Of a stretch of 64,000 bases of DNA, positions 47,601-58,300 are shown piece by piece. The translations under genes and the position numbers were made by a program. Origin of the DNA: Thamnaconus septentrionalis (Eukaryota > Chordata > Actinopteri > Tetraodontiformes > Monacanthidae); contig CM020508.1 of the NCBI GenBank assembly GCA_009823395.1, positions 6,294,515 through 6,358,514 of the forward strand, written 5' to 3'. The stretch's first letter is position 1. Every line of letters begins with the position of its first letter. The notes beneath the pieces are model-generated. The model saw only the letters and a list, made by a program, of their open reading frames with translations, was not told the DNA's origin and did no database searches.

Positions 47601-50146
47601 GCTTTTTCTTTCTCCTCCTTCTCCTTTTTTTCCCGCTTCTCGCGGTCATCTTTTTCCTTTTTCTCACGTTTTCCCCTTTCTCGCTCCTCCTTTAGCTTGC
47701 GAGCATCTTCCTTCTTTTTCTCCTTTGCAGCTTTAGCTTCTTCCTTCTGCCGCTGTTTCTCCTGTTGTAGCCGAAGCCTCTCTTCTTGTTCCTGTAAACT
47801 CTAGAAATCAACAACAGATTAACCAGCACTCTTTTTGCCTACAGCAAACTTTAATCAACCATTCATACAAAATGTCACCTTCAGTGAGCGTCTCTTAATA
47901 TTTTTTTGATCCGCTGGTATCTTAGGGGTGGTCTTTGGCTCCTATAAAGAGAGGAGAAAATGATTTAATGATTGATTTTTAGTACAGGGTTTTAACTACA
48001 CGGAGACATTTTGTCTAAATACTATGGTTCTGAAATATGATTATTTCAATATTATCTTTAACGTACTGTAGGAGTGGAGGCTGGCGTTGGGTCATCAGTC
48101 TTCTGAGGGGAACTTTCAGATGAAGAGATGTCTGACGAATCTGATAACATTGACTTGTTCCCAACACTGGAGACATTTCCTGACTCATTCTGCTCTTCCA
48201 CTTCACTTTCTAAATCCTGCGTTGAGTCAAGGTGCGAAATGGATTCCGTCTGATTGCCACTGTTCACCTCCATCTCCTCCACCTCATCTTTTTCTGCTCC
48301 TGATGTTTCTAGAGTTTCAGGAGTGTGATCATCCTTCCCTGTGGAGACAGTCTGATCTTTGTCTTGGTGCTTGTCTTTTGTTGGAAGACACGGGGAGGCT
48401 GAAGCAGGTGGAACAAGGCACTTTAGTGGAGACCTACTTTCTTCAGCTGTAAGATCAATAATTACATTCTCATGGGAGGGTGCAGGATGCCTTCGGCTCA
48501 GGAAGCAATCAAGTGGCCCACGTCCATTAACCAAGGGTGGACCACTTTGCACTGGGTGTGCAGAGGACTCATTCTCATTGTCCCCATCTATAGCTCCTGA
48601 TTCTGGGCAGGAATGTGCACAGTGACGCTTTGGGGGCTGGTTTTCTTTAGGCATGGGGTTAATGCGCTTGAATGGTAGACGAGCTGCAGCCAAGGGACAG
48701 GAAAAAGTTGTGACATTATTCAAATAAATTAGAGTATTTAACAATCACAACAATAATTTGATATCAAATTTGACATACAAAATAATATTGTTGACAGATT
48801 TGCCGAAAATAATATATATTACAACAAACTTATTGCAATTTGATATGCAAGTTAGGTTGATGAATTAATTCAGAGGAATAACCAATTTAAAGTGTAGAAT
48901 CAGCAATGCAGTGGTTTGGTTACACTGCAAGTTTTCCTTTAAATTTCATTCTATTTCATTCACATTCAGTTATTAAGAAATGACTGGACATGCGTATTTA
49001 CCTTGGATAAGTTTCTTGTTGACATTGTTACTTGACTTACAATCCATGGCTGAAAAGAAATGAGGGGGAGGGGACAAATTCAGTGTGGATGCTCACTATG
49101 ACAGTCTTCTGCAACAATTAGAAATGGAACTCCTGACTTCTCACGACGTAGAATGCATCTAATCCGTGTGCACAAATCCGGTGCAGACTGCTCATGCAAC
49201 AGTAAACACAGTAGACGCCGCATTAAACGACAAAACTGCTTCGTAACGACTTTTGTTGTTAAAGTTGCACGAGTAGTAGTAGTAGTTAGTTGAGTGCAAT
49301 AGCTGTTAGGTTTGCCCTCCCGCCAAGCAGAGCTGCAGGCCGGTTCTGGTCCTACAAGTGCAGCCACCCAACACGGCTGTCAAGCAACAGATGCATGGCC
49401 AAGAATGCGACGAAAACGTCGCCACTAGCTTTAGGGGGAGTAAATGTGCGTTCGTTGGACGACATCAAAAAGGCTTCGTTGTGAGACGGTGAGTATTACA
49501 GCTCAAGACTGGCTGGCTGGGAAAGTTGAACTTTAAATCGCAAACTCTGATCATAGTGAACAGCCGCTGGCCTGTGCGCTGCTCACCTTACAGCTTAGCT
49601 TCGGTGCTAAGCACCTAACAAAGCACCGGGAGGGAGCAGAACAAGATGGTAGCCACAAAGGTACAGTCTTGAAGACTTATATGTTCAAGGGTCACAGTTG
49701 TTCCAAATTTAAACATGTCATTTTGTGGCATAGCTTTTTACTTAAACAGAATACTGCAATTTATCATTTAACATAGTATTTGACAACGTAGCGTATGTGC
49801 CAGGGTCATTTTGGCAGCAATATCGAGATGGTCAACGAAAGTAAGCGGCAGAGCTTCGTCGTCATTCTGACACCACGTAAAAACTGCATTAGCTAACTTT
49901 AGCTAACGCCAAAGACGCTCGTTTTGGTCACGTTACCCTTTGCTTAACCATGTCGCAATTGGGCGAGAACGTTTTGTTGACACCGAGTGTATCGGCAATA
50001 ATACACTTCGTTCGTGCGATAACAGGTGTATGGAGTAGCTACTAGACGTTTTGAAGTTTGCCAGCCGTGGAACCAGCCTTACCTTTCCGGCGCGGAGTCG
50101 AAGCTGCCAAATGTCCGTCTATGGATGGGGTTTCCGCCGCCAACAT
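41650..50146 (-). CDS. chaf1a: Chromatin assembly factor 1 subunit A (p150)
   Basis: Large subunit of CAF-1, the nuclear histone chaperone that deposits H3-H4 on newly replicated DNA through PCNA. Exons (minus): 50083-50146, 49002-49049, 48067-48683, 47879-47941, 47556-47800, 47351-47432, 47200-47268, 46615-46832, 46159-46327, 45917-45997, 45070-45165, 44739-44988, 43655-43817, 43052-43376, 42854-42938, 41650-41765; total 2691 bases, 896 residues, against 956 in human. In order: PCNA-type motif KKLIQARLPFKR (33-44), SUMO-interacting VIIDLT (111-116), Lys/Glu/Arg-rich coiled region (about 265-380), second PCNA motif KAEITRFLQ, acidic region (526-584), and a C-terminal winged-helix region (RIQVKRLIKENAVYEKRP). 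The start at 50146 sits in a short first exon and reads through AMDCKS, as in human. The PxVxL HP1-binding motif of the human protein was not found. Divergent from scamp4. Confidence 0.95.
41866..42759. mobile_element. Terminal-inverted-repeat DNA element, about 0.9 kb
   Basis: The left end GGGGCCATTTACAGGAATAC...TTCACTGAAGCCGCA matches the reverse complement of the right end, AGAGGCCATTTACACGAAG...TTTCACTGAAACCGCA, over about 60 bases. It lies between the last two coding exons of chaf1a. No transposase frame is visible, so it is probably nonautonomous. Family is not assigned and no clear target-site duplication was found. Confidence 0.65.
43965..44479. mobile_element. Harbinger-like nonautonomous element
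   Basis: The ends are inverted: GCTGGGTTTCCATTAC at 43965 and, on the other strand, GCTGCGTTTCCATTGC from 44479, both followed by GCGCAAAA/TCGCAAAA words. Inside, an ATG at 44218 opens MARYVWTREETQYFF, resembling the start of the Myb/SANT-like protein of PIF/Harbinger transposons, but stops after 27 residues. It lies in a chaf1a intron between exons 43655-43817 and 44739-44988. Family assignment rests on the peptide and the ends, not a search. Confidence 0.6.
45590..45628 (-). mobile_element. hAT-type terminal repeat fragment
   Basis: On the minus strand it reads CAGGGGTGGCCAAACTTTTT followed by GACTGGTGGGCCACAATGGG, the well-known hAT terminus pattern. It lies in a chaf1a intron. A matching opposite end was not found nearby. 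Confidence 0.6.
49050..50082 (-). other. chaf1a first intron
   Basis: About 1 kb, donor GTAAGGCT at 50082 and acceptor at 49050-49052. No repeat or other exon was recognised. Confidence 0.6.
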
Positions 50147-50386
50147 CCCAACAATCACTTGAGGCTCCTTTCGATAGCGATACCTTCCGGAAAGAAAAAA
50201 AAAACACCGCTCCGGTCTGCTTTACTCTCAAGAAGACCCAGGTATAAATTTAAACCGTATCGCCCTTATCCAGTTTCATGTGTTCCTGATTTATTTTACG
50301 CAAGACACAAAGCAGCACTGCCTTTGCGCTTTGCCTGACATAGTCCCTCCGTATGCCCGCTGCCTGCCTCGCGCTCCTCAGTCGGA

Positions 50387-50397
50387 ATTGGCGGGAG
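50387..50397 (-). promoter_or_regulatory. E2F-like site upstream of chaf1a
   Basis: ATTGGCGGGAG resembles the E2F consensus and lies about 240 bases upstream of the chaf1a start codon. E2F control would fit an S-phase gene. Seen as a motif only. Confidence 0.4.
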
Positions 50398-50426
50398 TGT
50401 GCCACTTGCATTGAAAGAAGCCGGTG

Positions 50427-50431
50427 ATTGG
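50427..50431 (-). promoter_or_regulatory. CCAAT box upstream of chaf1a
   Basis: ATTGG on plus gives CCAAT on minus, about 30 bases upstream of the E2F-like site. A second one lies at 50736-50740. Confidence 0.4.
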
Positions 50432-51377
50432 TCAAAACCGGACCTCTCACTTCCGCCAGAGGTGCTTGTTTTGTTCAACTGCACTACACTTTTGTAGCTC
50501 AACCTGCGGTGGAACTCATTTAATTTTATCTCAGTCCCGTATTATCTGATTGTGTCGATCACCGTAATGTCTGTGTTGAACTGCAATATGCAGTATAAAT
50601 ACACGTGTTTGGTATTATTGGTGCATCGTAGAATTAATCAAAAACTACTTTTCATTCGCCTATTCCGGGACACTCCGTGACATAAATTGAATCGCAAGAC
50701 ACACACGTCTTCTCGTGGATGGTTTGAGCTCTATGATTGGCCGCTAAGATTGACTTGGCAAGAGCGAGATGCCATGTTAAAAGGGGGTGTAAAATTAAAG
50801 GAAATATAAACTTTGGTAGATGTCTCCTAAATCCACTCAAAAGTACTTATGCGGATTACAATACACGATTTAACGTGGATTGGCCATAGAACCCATATCT
50901 CCCTTTACAAACTCGCATAAAATGATGTTCTTGTGAGAACGTGACACCTTTTTTAGTAAGCATTATATTACACAATGATGTAAAATAATTCACTTCAGTG
51001 GAAAATATCATTAGTAATCGTTATAATTTAATGACAGCAAATGATTCCCCATATATTTTTCTTTTCTTTTTTTTCTTTTCTTTTCTTTTTTTCTTTTTTT
51101 TTTTTTTTTTTTAATCCACGCTACTTTTACTTTCTCCTAGATGTCGGTGGAGTAGGAACGACGATCCCTATCAAGCGCAAGAGTTGTCATGTTGGAGTCA
51201 CACGCTTCCCGTTTACCGCTCCAGTGAATTCTGGGAACTGCTGTTCTTTGGGCGGCCTACAGTGTTGACTGTACACAGTTCGGAACTACACGTGCTGCCT
51301 TTTCCAGCGCAGGCGCAGTTTGTCCGATGAGACGAAGAGCGCATCCTGACTTCGTCCGGGACACTCTGCCGTTGTCG

Positions 51378-51408
51378 ACGGGAAAGCAAAGAGATAAACA
51401 TTGACGCG
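51378..51408 (+). other. scamp4: Probable end of a scamp4 noncoding first exon
   Basis: The start-codon exon has an acceptor at 51877, so an upstream exon is needed. The best donor seen is GACGCG/GTAATG at 51408. The 5' limit is unknown; only the last 30 bases are marked. Confidence 0.35.
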
Positions 51409-51897
51409 GTAATGTTTGCAGCATTTTGTTTCAACCCCCACGATTTAGTTTGCGGTTTTGATTGAACAAGCCGTTAGTGTTTTCTCAAAATAGCGGTGAC
51501 GTCATGGAGACATGACACTAAATACCGCTGGACCGCAAAGCCTCCTAACGCGGGTTAGCTGCTATCAAGTCTTGGACTTATTCAATAAGTGAATTAGAAA
51601 TATTACCATACTGCTAGCTACAAATAACGACCGACATGGTGTAATAAGTGTGCATTCACGCATGAATCGGTGCCTGGCATAAAAGTTTAATGTGGTTGTA
51701 AGTAGTCCTGTGGCATTTGCTCCTCTCGTTTAGAGCTTCGATACGAGGCTAACGGCATGTTAACCAGTTAACTTAAATTCGCAGGCTGAAAACGACCAGA
51801 AAAAGCCTTTGCTCTTTTTCTTCTTCTTTTTAACCATTTTTCTCTCTAACGTCAATATTAATATTTCAATTCCGCAGGGAAGAAGTTGAATTTCAAC

Positions 51898-54040
51898 ATG
51901 ACAGGTAAGACGTTCTGTGTGTCTATGTATGACTTTGTGAATGCGTTTCAGCCTTTTTTTAATTTTTACACACTGCCATATGTTCAACATTATGCAATAT
52001 TCTTCAAACTGATTTGTACAGCTACAATTGGGCTCCCACTCTTTCCTTCCTGTTTTAGAACGCGCCAACAACTTTCCCCCACTTCCCAAAATCGTGAAAA
52101 TAAAGCCATGCTTCTACCAGAACATTGAGGAGGAAATTCCTGCTCAGCATCAACTATTAGTCCGCAGAGTCTACCAACTTTGGATGAGTGAGTGCTCTGC
52201 TTTTATTGTTTTGGGGTGTGGGTGTTGTGATTCCACTGTTGTAGGAGCTGAATGGAACATCATGGTTTCTCTTCTCCGCTTCTTTCTACCATGTCTCCGC
52301 TGCAGTGTATTCCGCCACATTGTGCATGAATGTCATTTCCTGTATTGCGTGGTGGGCTGGAGGTGGAAGCGCCACCAACTTTGGCTTCTCGCTCCTCTGG
52401 CTCATTCTCTTCAGTCCCTGCAGTTACACCTGCTGGTTCAGGCCACTCTACAAAGCTTTCAGGTCAGTCTAGCCAGAATTGTTTCAACCCTGGGCTGTGG
52501 AGTCTATTTCATACCGTTTGTTTGTTTGCTTGTTTGCTTGTTTGTTTGTTGTTGTTTTGTTGTTGTTTTACCTTAAGCCCGAATGGGAGTTATCATCTAA
52601 CAAAGAGAATGAGACAATTCAGCACCTGATGTAAAGTTATAAAGGCCAATTTAAAATAAAATTTAAAAAAAATTGGAGAACATGCAAGCTCATCTCAGAT
52701 GAAATAGTTAAATTCCTTATTTGTGATACACACAAAGAAAGTTGACTAAATTTGTAAATGACTCAGTAAATTTCTGGCCAATCTTTAGTTTTCAATAGCA
52801 GCAAGACATTTTGTTGAGAAGAATGCTCTGACTTAAATATTTTTACATAGCCACTTTTCCCTTTCCTTATTTTCTCACCACAGTCAACACTGGGGATCAG
52901 AATCAGAAACACGTTTATTGCCAAGTAGGTTTAACACTTACAAGGATTTGTTTTGGTGTAGTTGGCACTTAAAAACAACAGCAATTAAAAAAAAAAAAAA
53001 AAAACTAACTAACTATACTAAATATAAATATATATATATATACAGGAGTAATAAAAATAACAAATAACAAATTTACGAAATAGCAGAAATAATAAATCAA
53101 ATGTGCAACATAAGACCTAAGTGCAAAGAAATGTGTGCAAGAATGGTGCTTGAATGAAGCGTATATTGTCTATGTGTGGGGAGGTATGGGAGGGACTCAG
53201 AAACTGTTTATGAGGACAGTTGCGGATGGGAAGAAGCTGTTCTTGTGGATGTGATCGTAAAAAAAAGTGTGACGTTGTAGTATCCCTAAACCAAAGCGTA
53301 CCCACGTGCTGCAAATTTCCATTTATTTTTCTCTGCAGGGCCGACAGCTCGTTCAACTTCATGTCCTTCTTCTTCATCTTCTTCCTCCAGTGCATCTTGG
53401 CCGTCTTGCAGACGATTGGCATCCCCTCATGGGGAACAAGGTGAGTTTGTTGAGGCTGCTAGTTTATGTCTGCCATGAAAATGTTGTCATGACGGGTTTT
53501 TTTTGTGAAACAACACTTGCTTGCTCATGTGTTTGTCCAAAGTGATAACGTCCACTCCGCACGAAAGCCATGACGATAATGTATGGGCCAAAATAGCGTT
53601 GAAAAAATATTAATGGCACCCCCTGTTGGCAGCATTCCACCATTTATCATTTTTACAGAACTCCAAAATATGACGAAAGCTTCATCAGAGTCATGCACAA
53701 AACAACTAATCTTAAACTTGGGCTGTTATTACAGTGCCACATCTTAGCAACAGGGTTATTTAAGATACATGTGGATTAGCTGTCAGTATTTTTATTTTTG
53801 AAGTGAAAATGTTATATTGCCTTAAAGTTTTTCATCGGTTTTGTTGTAATATTTACTCGAGTAAAACTTTCCCTCACACATGGTACATTTCCTCTAGCAC
53901 GCTTCAAAGACTGGTTGATTTATAATGGCATATTCCAGAGCATGACGCTGTCATTGCAGTGTGTTTTCAAGTCTGTGCCACTTGCCACCTGTTCCTTGAC
54001 ATCATTTATCAGTAACTTTGGTCCCACTGTACTGCTGCAT

Positions 54041-54071
<31 letters not shown>

Positions 54072-54597
54072 ACCACTAACTTGACACGAACTTTACCTCA
54101 TATCACCCTCACCAACTCCTGCGAAGCGGCTGGATTGCCACAGTGACATTTTTCAGCTACAATGTGGGCTCCGCCATCGTGATGCTCATCACGACTGTGC
54201 TCTTCACGCTAGTAACTGTTGCAATGGCACTGGTTCTGATTAAGGTAAGAGAAACTCACTAAACACACCTTTGCATGTTTTGTTTTGTGTTTGTGTGTGT
54301 GTGTGTGTGCGTGCGAGAGAGAGCGAGAGACACTTCAAAAATCCATACATGAGAAGAAGACAAAAAAATATATATATAGTTTGTTAATGTTTCTTTCCTT
54401 CCTTCCAGGTACACAGGATGTATCGGGGCGGAGGAGGCAGCATGCAGCGCGCTCAGGAGGAGTGGAGCTCTGGAATGTGGAAGAGCGCCCCGGTGCGAGA
54501 AGCTGGGTTCAACGCTGTTGCCCACACAGCCCAGGGTCCCAGTTTGCCCCAGTACCCCACCGCAGTGCCCAGCTACCCTGACAACAGTCACTGGTAA
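51898..54597 (+). CDS. scamp4: Secretory carrier-associated membrane protein 4
   Basis: Four-pass membrane protein of the trans-Golgi, endosome and recycling vesicles. Exons: 51898-51904, 52059-52187, 52306-52462, 53339-53440, 54127-54244, 54409-54597; total 702 bases, 233 residues, against about 229 in human SCAMP4. The first coding exon supplies only MT plus one base, so it is invisible as an open frame. Features: NNFPPLPK and KPCFYQ at residues 6-23, four hydrophobic segments from about residue 46 to 170, the family [11 protein letters not shown] loop between segments 2 and 3, [19 protein letters not shown] after segment 4, and a tail ending [17 protein letters not shown]. It lacks the N-terminal NPF repeats of SCAMP1-3, and the tail fits SCAMP4 better than SCAMP5. 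The acceptor of exon 5 (GCGAAG) is weak. Divergent from chaf1a. Confidence 0.92.
52901..53260 (+). mobile_element. Teleost retroposon fragment
   Basis: Landmarks CAGAATCAGAAACACGTTTA, TTGCCAAGTAGGTTTAACAC, ACAAGGATTTGTTTTGG and GGGAAGAAGCTGTTCTTGTG occur in a very common fish repeat. It includes an internal A-rich and TATA-rich section and ends about 80 bases before the scamp4 exon at 53339. Exact family not assigned. Confidence 0.65.
54044..54066. repeat. (TG)n microsatellite
   Basis: About eleven TG units in the scamp4 intron, 60 bases before the weak acceptor of exon 54127-54244. Confidence 0.85.
54289..54311. repeat. (TG)n microsatellite
   Basis: About eleven TG units in the last scamp4 intron, followed by a GA-rich stretch and about 45 bases downstream of the donor at 54245. 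Confidence 0.85.
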
Positions 54598-55310
54598 TAG
54601 CCTGGAGTGGCCTCTGGGTGGAGACAGACAACTAACCAATTCTGTCAACAATGCACTTCATCAATCTCAACTTTAAATCCTGACAAATTCAAACTTGTTT
54701 AATATTATTATTATTCTCATTTTGAGCGAGCAAGGATATGTATAAAGTAAACTTTAGAGCTCTGTTCACTGATGCTCCTGTGAGCCTTTACCTTTGCTGT
54801 GAAAGGTAATGTCCAAACTGCACCTTTCAGTTTCAACTTTAATCTACAGAATAAACTGAAAAAAAAACCCACAAGTTCTACTCTTCATTTCTAAAAAGAA
54901 ATTTGTGGAAGAGAATGTCAAAAAGAAAGTAAACTGTTTTTTAGAAAGAGTGCAAGAAAGTGTGCCTTATGGACGTTATTAGTCTTTTGTGTTGCCAGAC
55001 TCTGCATGCTTACAGATGTGGTGTGGTTGTTTTCAATTGCAGGCTGTTTGAATTCTTGCAGGAGTCTCAATTTATTTTTGATACCTCGTGCTGTGTATAT
55101 TTCTATGCTTGCCCGCCTCTGCCTGCCATGTCTTAAATTTTGCCTTAATGTTGCACGCAGACTTTGCATGTACACAACAAGCTGCTTGTCTTTCGCTTGA
55201 ACAATGCCTTTTTTTTTATGATCAAACTGGACCTTTGCCTCAGTGGAAACATTTCAAATATGTGTTGGTGTGTGATGGTTATGCTTGATTTCTCAAAGGG
55301 GTTCAAATGT

Positions 55311-55316
55311 AATAAA
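55311..55316 (+). terminator. Candidate scamp4 polyadenylation signal
   Basis: AATAAA about 710 bases after the stop codon, followed within 10 bases by a T-rich run. Another AATAAA lies near 55747. Confidence 0.45.
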
Positions 55317-55319
55317 ATA

Positions 55320-58300
55320 CTTTTTTTTTTCTTTTTTTTTTAATAGTGTAGAAAGCGCCACACCCAAATAGATTTTCTGTTTGTACTCAGTATTTCTCTG
55401 TGTCTGTATTCCCAAAGCAACGCTGTTTGCTTCTTCTGGTCAGTGTTCGGCCGTTGAAGCACCCCTTATCAGCTGTTGTCAGTGTTCTTTTTCCACTCTC
55501 ACTTTCCACCAGATAGACTGAACTGGAGCCACCTATTTCAAACCAACTCACCTCATGTAAACAAAATAATTTAAACTAAACAATGAAGGACTTTGAAAAA
55601 TGAAAGTAATGAATGAATGTACTTCAACTGTGTTATGCAGTGTGATATTGATGCAAATTGTACAATCATTTCAAATTGCTTTTTGAAAAAAAAAAAATAT
55701 ATATATTATTTTTTGCTGTTATTGAGGTGATCCGGTCCAGGCTTAAATAAAGTGATTTGACCATATGTCTTGTTTTTTGTTTTGTTTTTTGTTTATTTTA
55801 CAAAAGTGCCCTTTATTGCCAACTGCCAAAACGTACATCTTAGTTTTTTTCTCAGATCTTTGATAAGTAACAGTGTAAGTGGACATGTGAAAACAGTTCG
55901 ATAAATATATCTATTCCCACCGTTTGTCTGTTGTCTGTATGTTTTTGATGGTTCAAATGTGTTGCAAAACCCTGATACAAAGCCAATAATGCATGTAACT
56001 GAAGACAAAGGTAGTTTAAAAAGTGTTTTGTTTTCATTAACATTTAAAAAATCTGTGCAACTATCTTGACAATATTATATGAATTGCCCTTTTGGGACCA
56101 ATACATAGCTAATGATGATGGCAAGTTAGTCTTGCAATATTGTTGAATAAATGAGACGAGACATACTTCAACTTTCAACACTTATGCAATGGAAGACTGA
56201 GATGAAAACTGAAGAAACTCTGAGTCCTGCTACTAATGACAGTCTAAAAAGAACAGGGCGGACTCAGGCTACAGTCCTGTAATTTTTTGCAACGGACAAA
56301 AAAAATGAGTTCTGTTATTACTGGTATTCTGCCAAGCACCAAGACACAATGACTGTTGGCTAAACTCTCCACATCAGTCAGACTTGCAGGAGAAGCAATG
56401 ATCATTGCTTTGGGGTTGACAGTTTGACTCCAAAGGCCCAGATTCGTCTCCGAGCTGTCTCTGATGCAGACTTGCGGCATCAGCGTACCACACACCCCCA
56501 TCACATCAATGCAACATCTGTCAATTATATAACACTTGCTGTCATTGATAATTGTTCAAAAAACTGGGGTGAAGTGCCGACTGAAATGCAACATTCATAT
56601 GTATGCATACTTTACATATTTATATATAGTCCTCAAAATACATCCTGTCTCAAAGTATACCAAACGTTGCACAGAAATACAAACGGGAGGAGAATTGGTA
56701 GTGTTTAAGTGGTTGAGGCAATTGGCATGGCTACTCCCGAACTGAGAGCACAAACATTTGCGGTCGTGTGCACACATCCTCGCTCAAGGAAAAAGTCTCA
56801 AAACCCAACAGGATTACAGCAATTTTGGACCTGCTTCCAGAAATACTTCTTTTGGAAATTCTCAGATGTATGTGCCAAAAAGTCAGTTCCTCAGACATGC
56901 ATTGTGATTTTGTTCACATTGTGCAGGGTTCAAGTGTAGTTTCAGAAAAACAAAACATGCCATATATTTTTCACACACTGCCCTATCTGCCTGGAGTTGA
57001 GCTGATGACCCGCAGGTCAAGGATGCAATCAAGCATTTCCCTGTTCACACAAACTCGTGGCCGCTGGGAGCTAAAATCCTTCAAAGAGAATTCTTTGTAC
57101 AGCCTCCCATATAAATGATTCACAGACACAAAGACATGAACAGCGTCAGGGAGCAAAATTTTACTGCAGAACACTTCGCTTTTTAAAAGCCGAATCACTT
57201 TTGGTTCCAAGTAAAAGTTGTTGCTGGCTGTTTTAAAAGAAGTGCAAATCTCAGCTTGTTTTCCTTTCTGCATGCACTCATTCTGCATCTGTTCATTAAC
57301 TCGCCAGTACACTTGCATCAACAGAGACAGAGAGTCTTGTCATAGCATGCAGGGATGGCATGTCACAACCTCATAGCACAGCAGTGGAGCTGCAGGCCAG
57401 AAGTTTACCCTCATGAATTTCCTGGCTTAAAATCACAACTTGTCAGTTCAGACCAAACCGGAGTCCCTGCTAATGGGGCAGTAGTGTTGTTGTGGCAGCG
57501 GTTACCTGTGTAACTACAATATCAGTCCAAAGACCTCTTTGAGGGTTGTTTTATGTTTTATAATGTCCCAGTTGAATATTCTATATCCTCATTAGAAATT
57601 GAGCCCTATCAGGTTCTACGCCTAGACTTGTGGAGCCATTAAATAAGCAGTGATAGCTGACAATAAACCTAGTAATCTCTCATGTCATTGTGAAACTGCA
57701 GCGGTTGGCCTTTAGTTTTCAGTGGTGAACTTGCAACTCAAGTCAAATCTCCCAGCGCTGCGGACTGATCTTCAGACTCACAAATCACTTTACTTCACGG
57801 TGTTTTCTCCTTTGAAGACTTGGGGCAAAAGCCAAGGCAACGCTTTTCTCTACACACTTAAGGTATTCAATTTGAACACGATAAAAGAGTACTTACTACT
57901 TAATACTTTTGTGCCACCTTCCCAAAGCTTGACTACGAGGCAAGAGAAGTGGCACAGTGGATGAAGCTGTCCTGCTTCCTAAACTTTGTGTCCTGCTGAT
58001 GAAAAGTCAGAAAACTGAGGAATCCAAAAATGCAATTTTTTTTTCCTTCTATTGCCACTCTTCCTCCAGCATTCCAGCTTGTTTCCTGATAAGAAGCAGC
58101 TTCCTCTGGGACAGCAGGGTATACGCAGCAAAGAGGGGAATCAGTTCAGAATGAGCCATGCACTCAATCATGACAACCCACAGTGCGCCACCCCAGAGTC
58201 GGAATATACGCTCAACTGACTTTGCTTTTGTTTTGACAAAACCGAGCAGCACGGCCTCATTCACAACCCATCAAGGCAGTTTCCCCCAGAATAGCACACA

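Larger units (their letters stand above)
50147..51377. promoter_or_regulatory. Divergent promoter region of chaf1a and scamp4
   Basis: About 1.2 kb between the chaf1a start codon and the inferred scamp4 first exon. It holds the CCAAT and E2F-like motifs near chaf1a, a pyrimidine-rich run at about 51060-51113 and otherwise no recognised gene. Confidence 0.45.

Noticed and set aside
56244..57340. Open stretches on the minus strand (56244-56515, 56747-56905, 56998-57340) whose translations look protein-like.
   Set aside because: The acceptors and donors needed to join them are poor or absent, another frame on the opposite strand is equally open, and chance open frames of about 100 codons are expected dozens of times in 64 kb. 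No domain was recognised.
57947..58010. tRNA-like A-box word (GTGGCACAGTGG) that might mark a SINE.
   Set aside because: No B box at the proper distance and no A-rich tail; the match is too short.
58049..58264. A 72-codon minus-strand open frame near the semaphorin 3' side.
   Set aside because: It is bounded by stop codons with no good splice site on either side and matches no family I know.
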